Shown here in pieces: positions 46,384 through 56,071 of a stretch of DNA of 64,000 nucleotides. The notes beneath the pieces are model-generated. The model did not search any database, was not told the origin of the DNA, and saw only the letters and a program-made list of their open reading frames with translations. The translations under genes were made by a program, and so were the position numbers. Location of the stretch: assembly GCA_032821775.1 (NCBI GenBank), contig JAVLRN010000012.1, positions 620,001 through 684,000 of the forward strand, written 5' to 3'. The first letter of the stretch is position 1; every line of letters begins with the position of its first letter. The DNA is from Sanguinoderma infundibulare (Eukaryota > Basidiomycota > Agaricomycetes > Polyporales > Polyporaceae).

Positions 46384-47957
46384 ATGGCTCCAGTAAAGAA
46401 TGGACGCTACCTATTCAATCAGTATCCAACAGGTCTGGCACTTCCCTTGCATGCATTTTCCTGCGCATTGTACTACACTCCGGTGCGACAGGTTACCCGA
46501 TTCCCGGCGAAACCATGATCTACGACGAATCCCAGACGATCGACCTGGACAACACTCCTCTGAGTGGCGGGTTTCTCGTCAAGGTTCTGGTGCTGTCCAT
46601 AGATCCGTACATGCGGAACAGAATGCACGTTCCCGATGACGATGGCGACCCCGATGGCTTCGTCGGTCTTTCCATTCTCTCGTGTGTATCGAAACATGTT
46701 AACTATTTCTGCATACAGGGACCCTTTAAGCCAGGAGAACCGTAAGTATATCGCTATTGGGACAGTGCCCGTCTGACATATTTTTTTCAGACTTATGAAC
46801 TTCGGTGTTAGTGTAGTTCTGCGTTCCGAGAACTCAGCCGTCAAGGCTGGCGATCACGTCTACGGATTTCACCGTATGTTTTTGAATTCACGTCTATGAG
46901 TCTCCACGCATACCTAAATCTCCCAAAGCTTTCCACCAATATCTGGTAGTATCAGATCTCCATCCAGAAGGCTTTTGGAGGGTGCTTGAGAACAAAGAAA
47001 ACATCCCGTGGTCGGCTTATGTCGGTGTCGCCGGAATGCCTGGTCTGTGTTCCAATCACTTCAACGCTATTCCTCGCTCTTACGACGCTCCTAGGTGAAA
47101 GTGCGTTCTTCGCCTGGAAGGAATACGCACATCCTAAGAACGGCGAGGTTGCATTTGTGACTGCGGGGGCCGGTATGTCTTGTGTCGGCTACGGAGTCCT
47201 CACCTTAATGATACTGATGTATCTGGTCATATGATAGGTCCCGTTGGAGCGTGCGTAATCGTCTCAGTCTAGCCATGTTTTGACATTGACATACGTTTGA
47301 TTGCAGCACTGTCGTCCAGCTTGCGAAGGCTGACGGACTGAAAGTCATCGCGTCAGCCGGGTCAGATGAGAAGGTTGAATTCATGAAGTCCATTGGGGCC
47401 GATGTGACTTTCAACTACCGGACCACCAAAACCGCCGACGTTCTCAAGAGCGAAGGTCCTATTAACATGTAAGCAGAAATTCATTTGCACCTCGCCTTCG
47501 CTGTTCGTGGCTGAATATCCATTCTCCGACTTTAGTTACTGGGACAACGTTGGCGGCGAAACCCTCGAAATCGCCATGGACCACGCAGCGCTTGAGGCAA
47601 GGTTCATCGTAAGTGACCGGGCGTGTTACAAGGACTCAGCTTCTTGACTAATATCAACTGCTTTTGTAGGAATGCGGCATGATCACTGGATATAACACAA
47701 AGGAGCAGCATTATCCGGTGAAGAACCTGGCCCAGATCATCTACAACCAATTGCACATCCATGGGTTCCTGTGGACGACCCTCAGGCCCAAGTACGCGGA
47801 AGAGTTCTCCGCCACATTCCCGGGGCGCATCGCTCGTGGGGAGGTGAAATACAAGGAGTATGTCTTGCGGGGGTTGGAAAAGACGGGTCAGGGCCTCGTC
47901 GACGTTTTGAGCGGGAAGAACTTTGGCAAGTGCGTGATTATTGTCGCTGATGAGTAG
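46384..47957 (+). CDS. Zinc-independent MDR oxidoreductase 2 (alkenal reductase-like)
   Basis: Tandem copy of the previous gene with matching exon borders. The first exon MAPVKNGRYLFNQYPT splices to GYPIPGETMIYDESQTIDLD, then GFLVKVLVLSIDPYMRNRMH. Further exons carry FGVSVVLRSENSAVKAGDHV, NIPWSAYVGVAGMPG, SAFFAWKEYAHPKNGEVAFV, TVVQLAKADGLKVIASAGSD, YWDNVGGETLEIAMDHAALE and GMITGYNTKEQHYPVKNLAQ. It ends NFGKCVIIVADE with the stop at 47955-47957. It differs from copy 1 throughout, so the duplication is not recent. Role as for copy 1; substrate differences cannot be read from sequence. Confidence 0.86.
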
Positions 47958-48076
47958 GCATAAAGGTTGGAGAATAACCCCGCACCAGTGATGTGGTTAT
48001 GGACTCGTACAACACCATGCTCTCACGAATGAAGCGTTCTCGCTGACTCGGTACAGACCGAAGCCTAGTGCGTTAA

Positions 48077-49130
48077 AGGCTCGCCGACATGGACATTTTC
48101 AACGGCAGCCTGAGCCTCTGCAAACCCGCCGTGAGCCACTCAACGGCTCTCCTCAACCTCTCCGTCTCAATCGCCGCCTCTGCATGCAGCGTGCTAGCGG
48201 CACCGGCAATCTGAAAATCAGCCAAGTGCGTAAGTGCCTCAGCATCAGGGACCACGTCTCCTTCGACCCTCTCCGCATTTTCGTACGCACTGCCGGAGAG
48301 CTCCAGGGCAACGATGTACGTCGTGCGGAGAGGCGCACTGGGCGCGTCGAAACCATCTCCGTACTCCACGCGCACATCGATCTTCAGTTCTTTGTCTCAA
48401 AACGATAGAATCCAGGGAACATCTCTGCCTCCGGCACTCCTGTACCGGATCTCCGCCTTCTGATGTGAAACTAAGGGGGATATCGATGGGGTCCAGTTCC
48501 ACAGCGGGCGATTGAGCGTGTCCAGGACTGGGGATCTGTGCAATGTGCACATCCACCCAGAAGTTCTCAACGCTACTATCGCGGAGTATTGGCCTGTACG
48601 CCTCCCCAGTGACGTGAGGACAGCTGCATCCCAACCCAAACCGGATGGTCAGGATCTCCCTGAGAGTCGTATGAAGGAGATGCAAGGACGAAGTCCGTGC
48701 TCGACCCTGCATTGGCTCGTGTCGTACTTGAGGTGAAACATCACCCCATCGGTCTGCGGCGTATGTATGCTGAGCGGATGGCATTTGAGTAGGCGATGTA
48801 ATCGCCATTGGGGAATGTGGAATGTGAACTCCGGAATGTCCTCCCGTTGGACCGGAGGGAAGCGCGCTTGGCCGAGGGCGATCGAAGAGTAGTCATGGCG
48901 AATGTAGAGCTTCGTCATCATCCACTCTGTCTTCATCTCCTCTTTGCTCTTGCGTTTGAAAGCGAGGTCTGGATGAAGCGCACCGTGAAAGTAGTGCTGC
49001 GCGCTCGTGCCCCCAACGAATTCGCCAACGGAGTACTGAGCGGATGCGGCGTCGGACGTAGGGCAGAGGAGGACGATGGGCTTCTTGTCTTTATCCGCGC
49101 ACGCCAAGATGGCTACCTTCACGGTGCAGG
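48077..49130 (-). pseudogene. Hypothetical protein gene, apparently frameshifted and 5'-truncated
   Basis: Not recognised. Protein-like minus-strand segments can be followed. VKVAILACADKDKKPIVLLC and SVGEFVGGTSAQHYFHGALH come first. EEMKTEWMMTKLYIRHDYSS and PEFTFHIPQWRLHRLLKCHP follow in one frame. LTIRFGLGCSCPHVTGEAYR and VENFWVDVHIAQIPSPGHAQ come after a break or intron near 48660. MFPGFYRFETK is in one frame, then KIDVRVEYGDGFDAPSAPL in another with no room for an intron between them. The 5' end stops where duplicated unit copy 2 begins, so the start codon may have been lost there. It ends LKMSMSASL with the stop at 48077. A sequencing error at the frameshift is possible. Confidence 0.5.
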
Positions 49131-50405
49131 ACGAAGAGCGGTACGTGACCTCATCCCGTGGCGATCCCGTTGTCTTGACCGAAAGCATAGCAGCTGCCGT
49201 TCCCGTCTTCGGGTACCTCGGGGGAAGATCATATCGACAGCCTGGGCTGCTGCCTTCCCCCGAGGTTCTTCGGAAATTCTGCAGAGTGCTATGGTTAGCG
49301 TTTATCTCCTGGATGGTGAGCGATGAGACTTATCTGAGAGATATGTGGTGCAATGGGGCACCTCGCCAAGATGCCCCGCCGCACCGGCCCCTCCTCACAC
49401 CTGCTCTCCGCTCCCCGCTGCACACTTGGAACACGGAGGCACGAAGAGGGAGCCACCCCCTCCGTACCCCACGAAACATATACAGGCTATCCAAGACAAC
49501 AAATGGAAACTAGGAGTCCTTCAGCCTGTCCGAGAAGCACAGCAGCGTCCGAAAGCAATGTCCAGGTCCGAGCCAAAGCCTAGTCTGAAGCGAGCAAACA
49601 AGAGGCCCAGAGCGATAGTCCGCGAAGTTGAACACGAGAGCCTTAGCAGATAAGCTTGCCGATCGACATCAGCCCCTGGAGGGCGACGACGACCACGACG
49701 GTCCCGAAGAAGGAGACTCGGCTCCGGAGGTGCAAGCGCCGCTTGCCCTTCTTCCCCGTCTTCTTGCGAGGTCGGTCGAAGTCGTCGAAGCCGGGGTCGA
49801 AGGCGACCTCGAACTCGGAGTCGTTCGGGACGAGGGTGATCCGGTCCGCGTCGGGATCTTCGCCGGGGGCCACGATCCAGGCAGGTCGGAAGTAAGGCGG
49901 GCTGACCTCGTAGGCGAAGAATCGGTGGAGCGGGCCGCCTGGAGGAGCGAGGAGGTCTTCAGGGTCGAGGTCGGAGAGGGGGATGTGAGAGAAAGAGGAG
50001 GGGAAGATGGAGGGGAGAGATGGGGAGGTGGGGAAGTCGAGGTCGCCAGCGACGTCGACGACGATGGTGCAACGGGGGATAGGGGACATGGTGAGCGTGT
50101 GGTATGTGGGCAAGTTGTGAGGGATAGGAGACGACCCTTCCTCCTTTTTAACAGGTGCCCGTTCGTATCGAGACCGGACATGCCAGGACTGGACAGACAT
50201 CCGACATACGCGTGACGCGTCCACGACTTCCCATTCGATGCTGGAATCCATTGAGGACGACTTGTGACTAGGGAAAGCAAGGCACATCTGAATATGGAGC
50301 CACCTGTGAATACGAAGGTGGTACATACGACAAAACCAAGGTTCAAACCTGGACGTCCTGGACGATGGGCGAGGCCCGGGAGGATGAGCGCCTGAGTACC
50401 CAAAT
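49130..50405 (-). repeat. Triplicated unit, copy 2
   Basis: Same orientation as copy 1. It has the same 3' flank with inverted repeat 49216-49265 and the GGGGCA...TGCCCC hairpin near 49357-49379, the 148-codon frame, and the 5' flank. Its 5' flank matches copy 3 up to the string CCCAAATAT at about 50397-50406. Its other edge, at GACGAAGAGCGGTACGTGAC, is shared with copies 1 and 3. Confidence 0.75.
49643..50089 (-). CDS. Small putative tail-anchored protein, copy 2
   Basis: 148 residues from MSPIPRCTIVVDVAGDLDFP (start at 50089) to the same Lys-Leu-Ile-Cys end. The open frame extends upstream without a stop, but the chosen Met aligns with copies 1 and 3. Substitutions relative to copy 1 are few and mostly conservative (for example KKTGKKGKRR for NKTGKKGKRR in the basic collar). 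The C-terminal hydrophobic helix is kept. Function unknown; not recognised. Confidence 0.6.
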   Translation of the reverse strand: MSPIPRCTIVVDVAGDLDFPTSPSLPSIFPSSFSHIPLSDLDPEDLLAPPGGPLHRFFAYEVSPPYFRPAWIVAPGEDPDADRITLVPNDSEFEVAFDPGFDDFDRPRKKTGKKGKRRLHLRSRVSFFGTVVVVVALQGLMSIGKLIC

Positions 50406-50499
50406 ATCGTCAAGCGCGATCTCCGCGCTGGCGGCTGCGCGTGCGTCTGACCATCCTGAGCCTCGTCCGCGCCCTGCAGCGACTCGCTCGCGATGGTGA

Positions 50500-51210
50500 A
50501 GTGGGGTGAATGTGGCCTCAGGCGAAGATGCTCTGGTCAGGGATCCGGCGCAGGATCTCTTCCTGCAGTCGGATGAACGCCCGCGAACCCTCTCCGTAGA
50601 TCGGAGGCCTGTTGATGCCGAAGATGCCCATGGGCGAGTAGGCGCGATCCTCCACGCGCGTCGTCTCCACGACATCCTCTCGGTAACGCTCGCCTTCTCC
50701 AGCCAGTTGGACTGCGCTTGAGTGAGCATCTCGTGTCGGATCCCAGTAATCTCCACCAGCGCGAGGGCGAGGGTGTACTTGAACCCGAACCTCCGCCAAT
50801 TCTTCGAGAGGAAGATGACACAGGCGGGCGCAAGGAGCTCCTGCAGCGTCCACCCTCTAGTGTGCCAAATACTCCGCCAGAACTGCGAGTTCGGGGCGCT
50901 GGGTTCTCGCTATCGTCGGCGTCGTGCAGGAACACGAAGCAGACTTGCGCGTCCGCGTACCACATGAACATCGAGTTGATCGCTTCGGACAGCTCGGCGC
51001 TGCTGTCATTGTCGATGCAGCAGGTGTCCACCTAGACCCACTTGTAGCCTTTGCTGTACGCTATACGACAGCATTCCTGGAGCTTGCGGGAGAGAAATTT
51101 ACGCGGATCGACGTCTTCGCCCGCAGCCCGACGCTCTGCGCAGATACGTTTGATATCAAGGACCTGATGAAAGAACTACTCGGCCGGACCCTTCTTGGTG
51201 TCCTTTCTGC
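50500..51210 (-). pseudogene. HET-domain (heterokaryon incompatibility) gene relic
   Basis: The HET family triggers cell death after fusion of unlike mycelia. The signature segments are all visible on the minus strand: KLQECCRIAYSKGYKWV, VDTCCIDNDSSAELSEAINS, MFMWYADAQVCFVFLHDADD, RGWTLQELLAPACVIFLSKN and GIFGINRPPIYGEGSRAFIR. Several breaks are present: a TAG directly before VDTCC where the family has Trp, a frame change after the DADDSEN segment, another frame change near 50665 with residues missing, and a TGA after DQSIFA where Trp is usual. No start codon or upstream domain is evident. Non-functional as it stands. Confidence 0.8.
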
Positions 51211-51239
51211 CAAACGTTGGAGACAATAGCCTACTTGAC

Positions 51240-52034
51240 CTCCTTCCAGCTGAAGGTGTTCTCCAACTCGGCTGTCACCGTGTTCAAAAGGTACATGGTA
51301 GTCGCTGGCGACAGCTTCGTGTAAGCATAAGCATGAGTTGCATCATGAAGTAGAACTTGCTTGGTTGGTTGCACCCTGTAGCCGAATCTCGGCTTCCAAT
51401 GGCCACCTTGTGGTCCTCGATGGATTATAGGAGAAACCTGATGCAGACAAATTCAAGCCTGATCGAACGAAGCGCCTCAGATCCCTGACACATGGCACGT
51501 ACCAGGGAAACTCACAGTAACGGGTATCGTGGTGGTAGGCGGAAGGCAACTCGTAATGGGATCCAATCAATTATATCGGCCCTTAAGTTTTATGCGAGAC
51601 TGACATCGAAATATGAGCCATGAGATGTTGCTTCTCGCACAGGCACCGAACGCATGAGGAAGAAACACGAGGTGGGATGCTTGGGGGCGAGGCCGGAGAA
51701 GAACGTCCAGAAGTCACCTTGGGGGACATGCTTGAGCTGTAGGCCGGCTCCAGGCTCAATTGATTCTCAGACTAGGTCACTGAGGACATGCACTTCAGCT
51801 GCATATCATTATAGACACTTCATTATAGATAGAAATACTGTACAACAGCTGCTGATCGGCATTAAGGAGCACGGTATGCCACCGCTTCTCCGACGTCCTC
51901 GCACGCAGTCATCCTTCCTAGTCTCCGAGCGTGGCGACTCAGCTGTGCCAGCGACAGACCGCGACGGACGTTGTTAGTCGTCCGTGCAGGCTTGGGTCAC
52001 TGGCATTTGCTTCGTCGCCATCATCTAGCGAGCG
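51240..52034. other. Intergenic, no convincing gene
   Basis: Mixed composition with an A/T-rich patch near 51780-51850; no domain-bearing frame. Confidence 0.4.
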
Positions 52035-53764
52035 TCACCGCCGATCCCCGGCCGGAAGAGGAGGCCGACGGACCTCCAGCGCCGTGCGCCGCCCCCGGGT
52101 CGACACGGGGGACGTCGCACCACCCGTCCACCGCGATAAAGCAGCGTGACTGTGGACCCTCACCAACGACGGGAGCGAGCGCGCCTTCCGGCCGACCGTC
52201 TGCACGTCCGCCGCCTGCGTATCCTCGCTCACGTCCACGCGCACGGAGTGCGCGCTCGCCAAGTCCGAAGACGCCGCAGACGAGTACGACAGACGGTCTT
52301 GTGCGGCGCTCGTGGAATCAATGGACGATGTGGAGAAGTCCGGAACGATGTCCGAGGCGTTGGTACAGACGACGCCTGCAGCCGTGAGAGTGTCGGTGAC
52401 CGTCTTGGACTCGGATAGGTCTTGTTCGGAGGAGCACGAGAGGTCGCAATTGCCGGTCGTGACCCAGTACATGGTAGCTGCGTTGAGAATAACCTGGGAG
52501 ACGACACGGTCCAGTATGAGCAGATGTACAGCGTAGTGATTATGCTCGGACCCGATGACAAGACACTCACGTCGGAGCCGCAGCTGGCGAGACAGAGCCA
52601 CCCTAGCTGTCGGCCATCCATCACGGCAAGTATACAGATGTTGACAAATGAACCGGCCAGCGCAATAGCAGAAGCCCTGCAAGCACGGTTGCCGAGCGTG
52701 AAACAGGCGATCGTTAGTGAGTCGACAGTCGAAAGTGCGGATGGCTCACAAGAGACTCCGGATCGCTACTCTTCTTAATCCCCATGTCAACTTATTCATA
52801 AAGAGGGGCCACACAAAGAGCAGGGTGAGAAGAACGTTGACAAACCTATTTGGGGAAATTCGCATGAACGATCGCCCAATAGAATAATAAAAGGAGCACG
52901 TACGTATCGTAAGACATAAGGACGAGCGAAGAGACGCGTGTCTCGCCTATAACGCACAAGCCGTCCTGCCGGAAATACGAGATGCGTTCTGGGCCATGTT
53001 TGGAACAACCATATGATAAGCATAGAGCTCGACAATAGCTCTAGCCGGACACACGTACCTTTGAACAACATAGACAGTATGCCGGCGTAGGAGACAATGA
53101 AAAACAAGCACACGAGGTACGCTTCGCATTGTAACCGTCGCTTTCTAGGACCCATGGAGAAGACAGCGTATACCTTCTCAGCTGATATTTCATGTCAGTA
53201 CGGCAAATCGCAAAGTGCGCCGGAGGATTGGACGCACCGAGGAATAAATAAACGGTTAGCTTTGTACTTCCATAGAAGAACACGCAGGCCAGGATGCCCA
53301 ACAAACATACGACCGCGCTCATCTCCAAGCCCAGGCTGTCTACCAGAATCGAAACTGCACGTCGAAGGTAAAGAAAAAAGGTTTCGGACCCGGTCAGGGA
53401 ATGAAATAAGTAATTAAGGCATACGCACTGGTGAAGAAGAAACTCCATCTGACGCTAACTTGAGAAACACATGCGAGATAAAACGGGAGGCGACTCACGC
53501 GGTTGCAAGGTTGATGAATATTAGGATGCGTGGCCAGGTAGGGCATTGAAGTATCCATCCTAGCTTCCTCGATAGCATCGCAGAGGCCAGAGTGATACCT
53601 GCGCCGAGTTCAGTCAGCACCCTCCACACAGATAGGACGGAGAGATACTCACCAACAAGATGGAGCACCACATTGAAAACCTCCAAGCCGAGAGTAGGAA
53701 ATCGCCCTGAGGACTGGACTGTACGGCCTTCGGGTGTATGCCAAGACGCAGACCCCGCCATCAT
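52035..53764 (-). CDS. Seven-helix-like membrane protein, Agaricomycete family of unknown function
   Basis: Many short exons. It starts MMAGSASWHTPEGRTVQSSG then FNVVLHLVGE. Following exons give GITLASAMLSRKLGWILQCP, LGLEMSAVVCLLGILACVFF then YGSTKLTVYLFL, and MGPRKRRLQCEAYLVCLFFI then VSYAGILSMLFK. The signature loop is ERISYFRQDGLCVIGETR. FVNVLLTLLFVWPLFMNKLT and MDGRQLGWLCLASCGSDV then ILNAATMYWVTTG follow. It ends in a long Ser/Thr-rich cytoplasmic tail (SSIDSTSAAQDRLSYSSAAS) with the stop at 52035. I recognise the family layout from other mushroom genomes but know no function. Splice sites are approximate. Confidence 0.7.
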
Positions 53765-54113
53765 GGTCTGCCAGCAGCTATCGCGCTTCTTGCAGAAGCC
53801 GAGTAATGAGGGCTCTCAGCCTGAAGTGGTCGTGCTGGTGGGGAGAGTGAAAGAAGGCGAGGGAAAAGAGCTGTGCGTTCTAATTGGCCACCGCTAGATA
53901 TGGAGGTGAATAGGGGCCACCCTGGAGCACACCGTATACCTTGCCGCTGGCTGCAAATGCCGTCGTCAGAATTGAATCTATCTCATAACCGTCCCTTCGT
54001 CCACCCAGACGAACTTGCGCGACGCACCTATAGGATGTTGCGATGACCATGACGGAGACCAGGTGCAGATTGGAAGGTGAGTGTGACCGCAGTAGATCCC
54101 GTGTGCGAGCTGC
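53765..54113. other. Intergenic before unit copy 3
   Basis: Promoter of the minus-strand membrane protein gene and flank of unit copy 3; no gene seen. Confidence 0.4.
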
Positions 54114-55402
54114 AATATTTGGGTACTGAAGCGCTCATCCTCCTCGCCCATCGTCAGGTTTGAGCGTGAACGTTTGAACCTTGGTTTTGTCGTATGTACC
54201 ACCTTCATATTCACAGGTGGCTCCATATTCAGATGTGCCTTGCTTTCCCTAGTCACAAGTCGTCCTCAATGGAATCCAGCATCGAATGGCAAGTCGTGGA
54301 CGCGTCACGCCTATGTCGGATGTCCGTCCAGTCCTGGCATGTCCGGTCTCGATACGAACGGGCACCTGTTAAAAAGGAGGAAGGGTCGTCTCCTGTCCCT
54401 CACAACTTGCCCACATACCACACACTGCACATAGTTTACCATGCCTTCCATTCCCACTTGCACCATTGTTGTCGACGTCGCTGGCGACCTCGAATTCCCT
54501 ACCTCCCCGTCTCTCCCCTCCATCTTCCCCGCCTCTTTCTCTCACATCCCCCTCTCCGACCTCGACCCTGAAGACCTCCTCGCTCCCCCCGGCGGCCCGC
54601 TCCACCGATTCTTCGCTTACGAGGCCACTCCGCCTTACTTCCGACCTGCCTGGATCGTGGCCCCAGGCGAAGATCCCGACGCGGACCGCATCACCCTCGT
54701 CCCGAACGACTCCGAGTTCGAGGTCGCCTACGACCCCGGCTTCGACGACTTCGACCGACCTCGCAACAAGACGGGGAAGAAGGGCAAGCGGCGCTTGCAC
54801 CTCCGGAGCCGAGTCTCCTTCGGGACCGTCGTGGTCGTCGTCGCCCTCCAGGGGCTGATGTCCATGGGCAAGCTTATCTGCTAAGGCTCTCGTGTTCAAG
54901 TTCTAGGACTATCGCTCTGGGCGTTTTGTTTGCTCGCTTCGGACTAGGCTTTGGCTCGGACCTGGACATTGCTTTCGGACGCTGCTGTGTTTGTTTCTTG
55001 GACAGGTTGAAGGACTGCTAGCTTCCCGTTTGTTGTCTTCCATGCCGTGTATGTGTTCCGTGAGGTACGGAGGGGGTGGCTCCCTCTTCGTGCCTCCGTG
55101 TTCCAAGTGTGCAGCGGGGAGCGGAGGGCAGGTGTGAGGAGGGGCCGGTGCGGCGGGGCATCTTGGCGAGGTGCCCCGTCGCGCCACATATATCTCAGAT
55201 AAGTCTTATCGCTCGCCATCCACGAGGTAACCGCTAACCATGGCACTCTGCAGAATTTCCGAAGAACCTGGGGGGAAGGCAGCAGCCCAGGCTGTCGACG
55301 CGGTCTTCCCCCGAGGTGCCCGAAGACGGGAACGGCAGCTGCTATGCCTTCGGTCAACACAACGGGATCGCCATGGGATGAGGTCACGTACCGCTCTTCG
55401 TC
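54114..55402 (+). repeat. Triplicated unit, copy 3 (inverted)
   Basis: Opposite orientation to copies 1 and 2. It begins at AATATTTGGGTACTG and ends at CACGTACCGCTCTTCGTC, the reverse of the edge string of copy 2. It contains the 147-codon frame and the inverted repeat 55267-55316 with one mismatch. Confidence 0.75.
54441..54884 (+). CDS. Small putative tail-anchored protein, copy 3
   Basis: 147 residues from MPSIPTCTIVVDVAGDLEFP. One Phe codon before the helix is missing compared with copies 1 and 2 (VSFGT for VSFFGT), an in-frame loss. The rest is nearly the same: acidic and Pro-rich N-terminal part, HRFFAYEATPPYFRPAWIVA, the basic collar NKTGKKGKRRLHLRSR, a C-terminal hydrophobic helix and the Lys-Leu-Ile-Cys end. 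Function unknown; not recognised. Confidence 0.62.
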   Translation: MPSIPTCTIVVDVAGDLEFPTSPSLPSIFPASFSHIPLSDLDPEDLLAPPGGPLHRFFAYEATPPYFRPAWIVAPGEDPDADRITLVPNDSEFEVAYDPGFDDFDRPRNKTGKKGKRRLHLRSRVSFGTVVVVVALQGLMSMGKLIC

Positions 55403-55516
55403 GCCCTGCAAGTAGGATCCCGCTGGTAGGTATTGCCGCACGCAGGATACTGGGCTGACACGTAGTGACTGGTCGCAATTCCTAGCCATTCTTGTTTCAT
55501 CGTTATTCAGCCAGGT

Positions 55517-56071
55517 TTACATGGTCGTTTGGTTACCCGCGTCATCGCCTCCCTTGCGGAGAACGTCTGCGATGCTGAGCCTAGCCCCTATGCCGCTCGA
55601 GGTGCTCGTCGTACTGGCACGCGTCCCCGCGCTGCTGCCCATTGTGACGGTACCAATGGTTTGGTTATTAGCGGCGGTCGTGTCAATGGACGTCCTACCA
55701 CTGCGGCGAGCGCCGACGCGAGGACGAACCTTGGCTCGAAGGGAAAGGTGCTGACTCCTGGGCGATAAGCGCAGTAGACGAACGACCAGATGCGGCTTAC
55801 CGGGCATCTCTGGGTGGCAGGCACCGGCACCTTCTGACAGCGCACCGAGATACACGTCCCGCACCTGCTTCGAGTTCGAAACCTCCGACGTCGCACTGAT
55901 GTAGAATGCTCCCGCCACAACGAGCCCCTTCCCTCGCATTTCGTCTTGGAGCGGCGCAATCGCGAGAAGACACAGTGTCGTCGCGGTGGGTCGGACGTGC
56001 CACGTTGACCTGAAGCGCGACCATCTCCGAGTCGCATACAGAGTTGCGTCCCGTAACATCCTAGTGTCCAC
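55517..56071 (-). CDS. Hypothetical protein, C-terminal part of an unrecognised gene
   Basis: Open minus-strand frame with an ordered-looking middle (KGLVVAGAFYISATSEVSNS, KQVRDVYLGALSEGAG) followed by a Ser/Thr-rich tail (TTAANNQTIGTVTMGSSAGT) ending GNQTTM at 55517. A donor-like GGTAAG after HPEMPG (near 55798) suggests an intron. Upstream exons between 56080 and 56700 could not be joined with confidence. The tail style resembles those of mushroom multi-pass membrane proteins. Low certainty. Confidence 0.3.
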   Translation of the reverse strand: MDTRMLRDATLYATRRWSRFRSTWHVRPTATTLCLLAIAPLQDEMRGKGLVVAGAFYISATSEVSNSKQVRDVYLGALSEGAGACHPEMPGKPHLVVRLLRLSPRSQHLSLRAKVRPRVGARRSGRTSIDTTAANNQTIGTVTMGSSAGTRASTTSTSSGIGARLSIADVLRKGGDDAGNQTTM

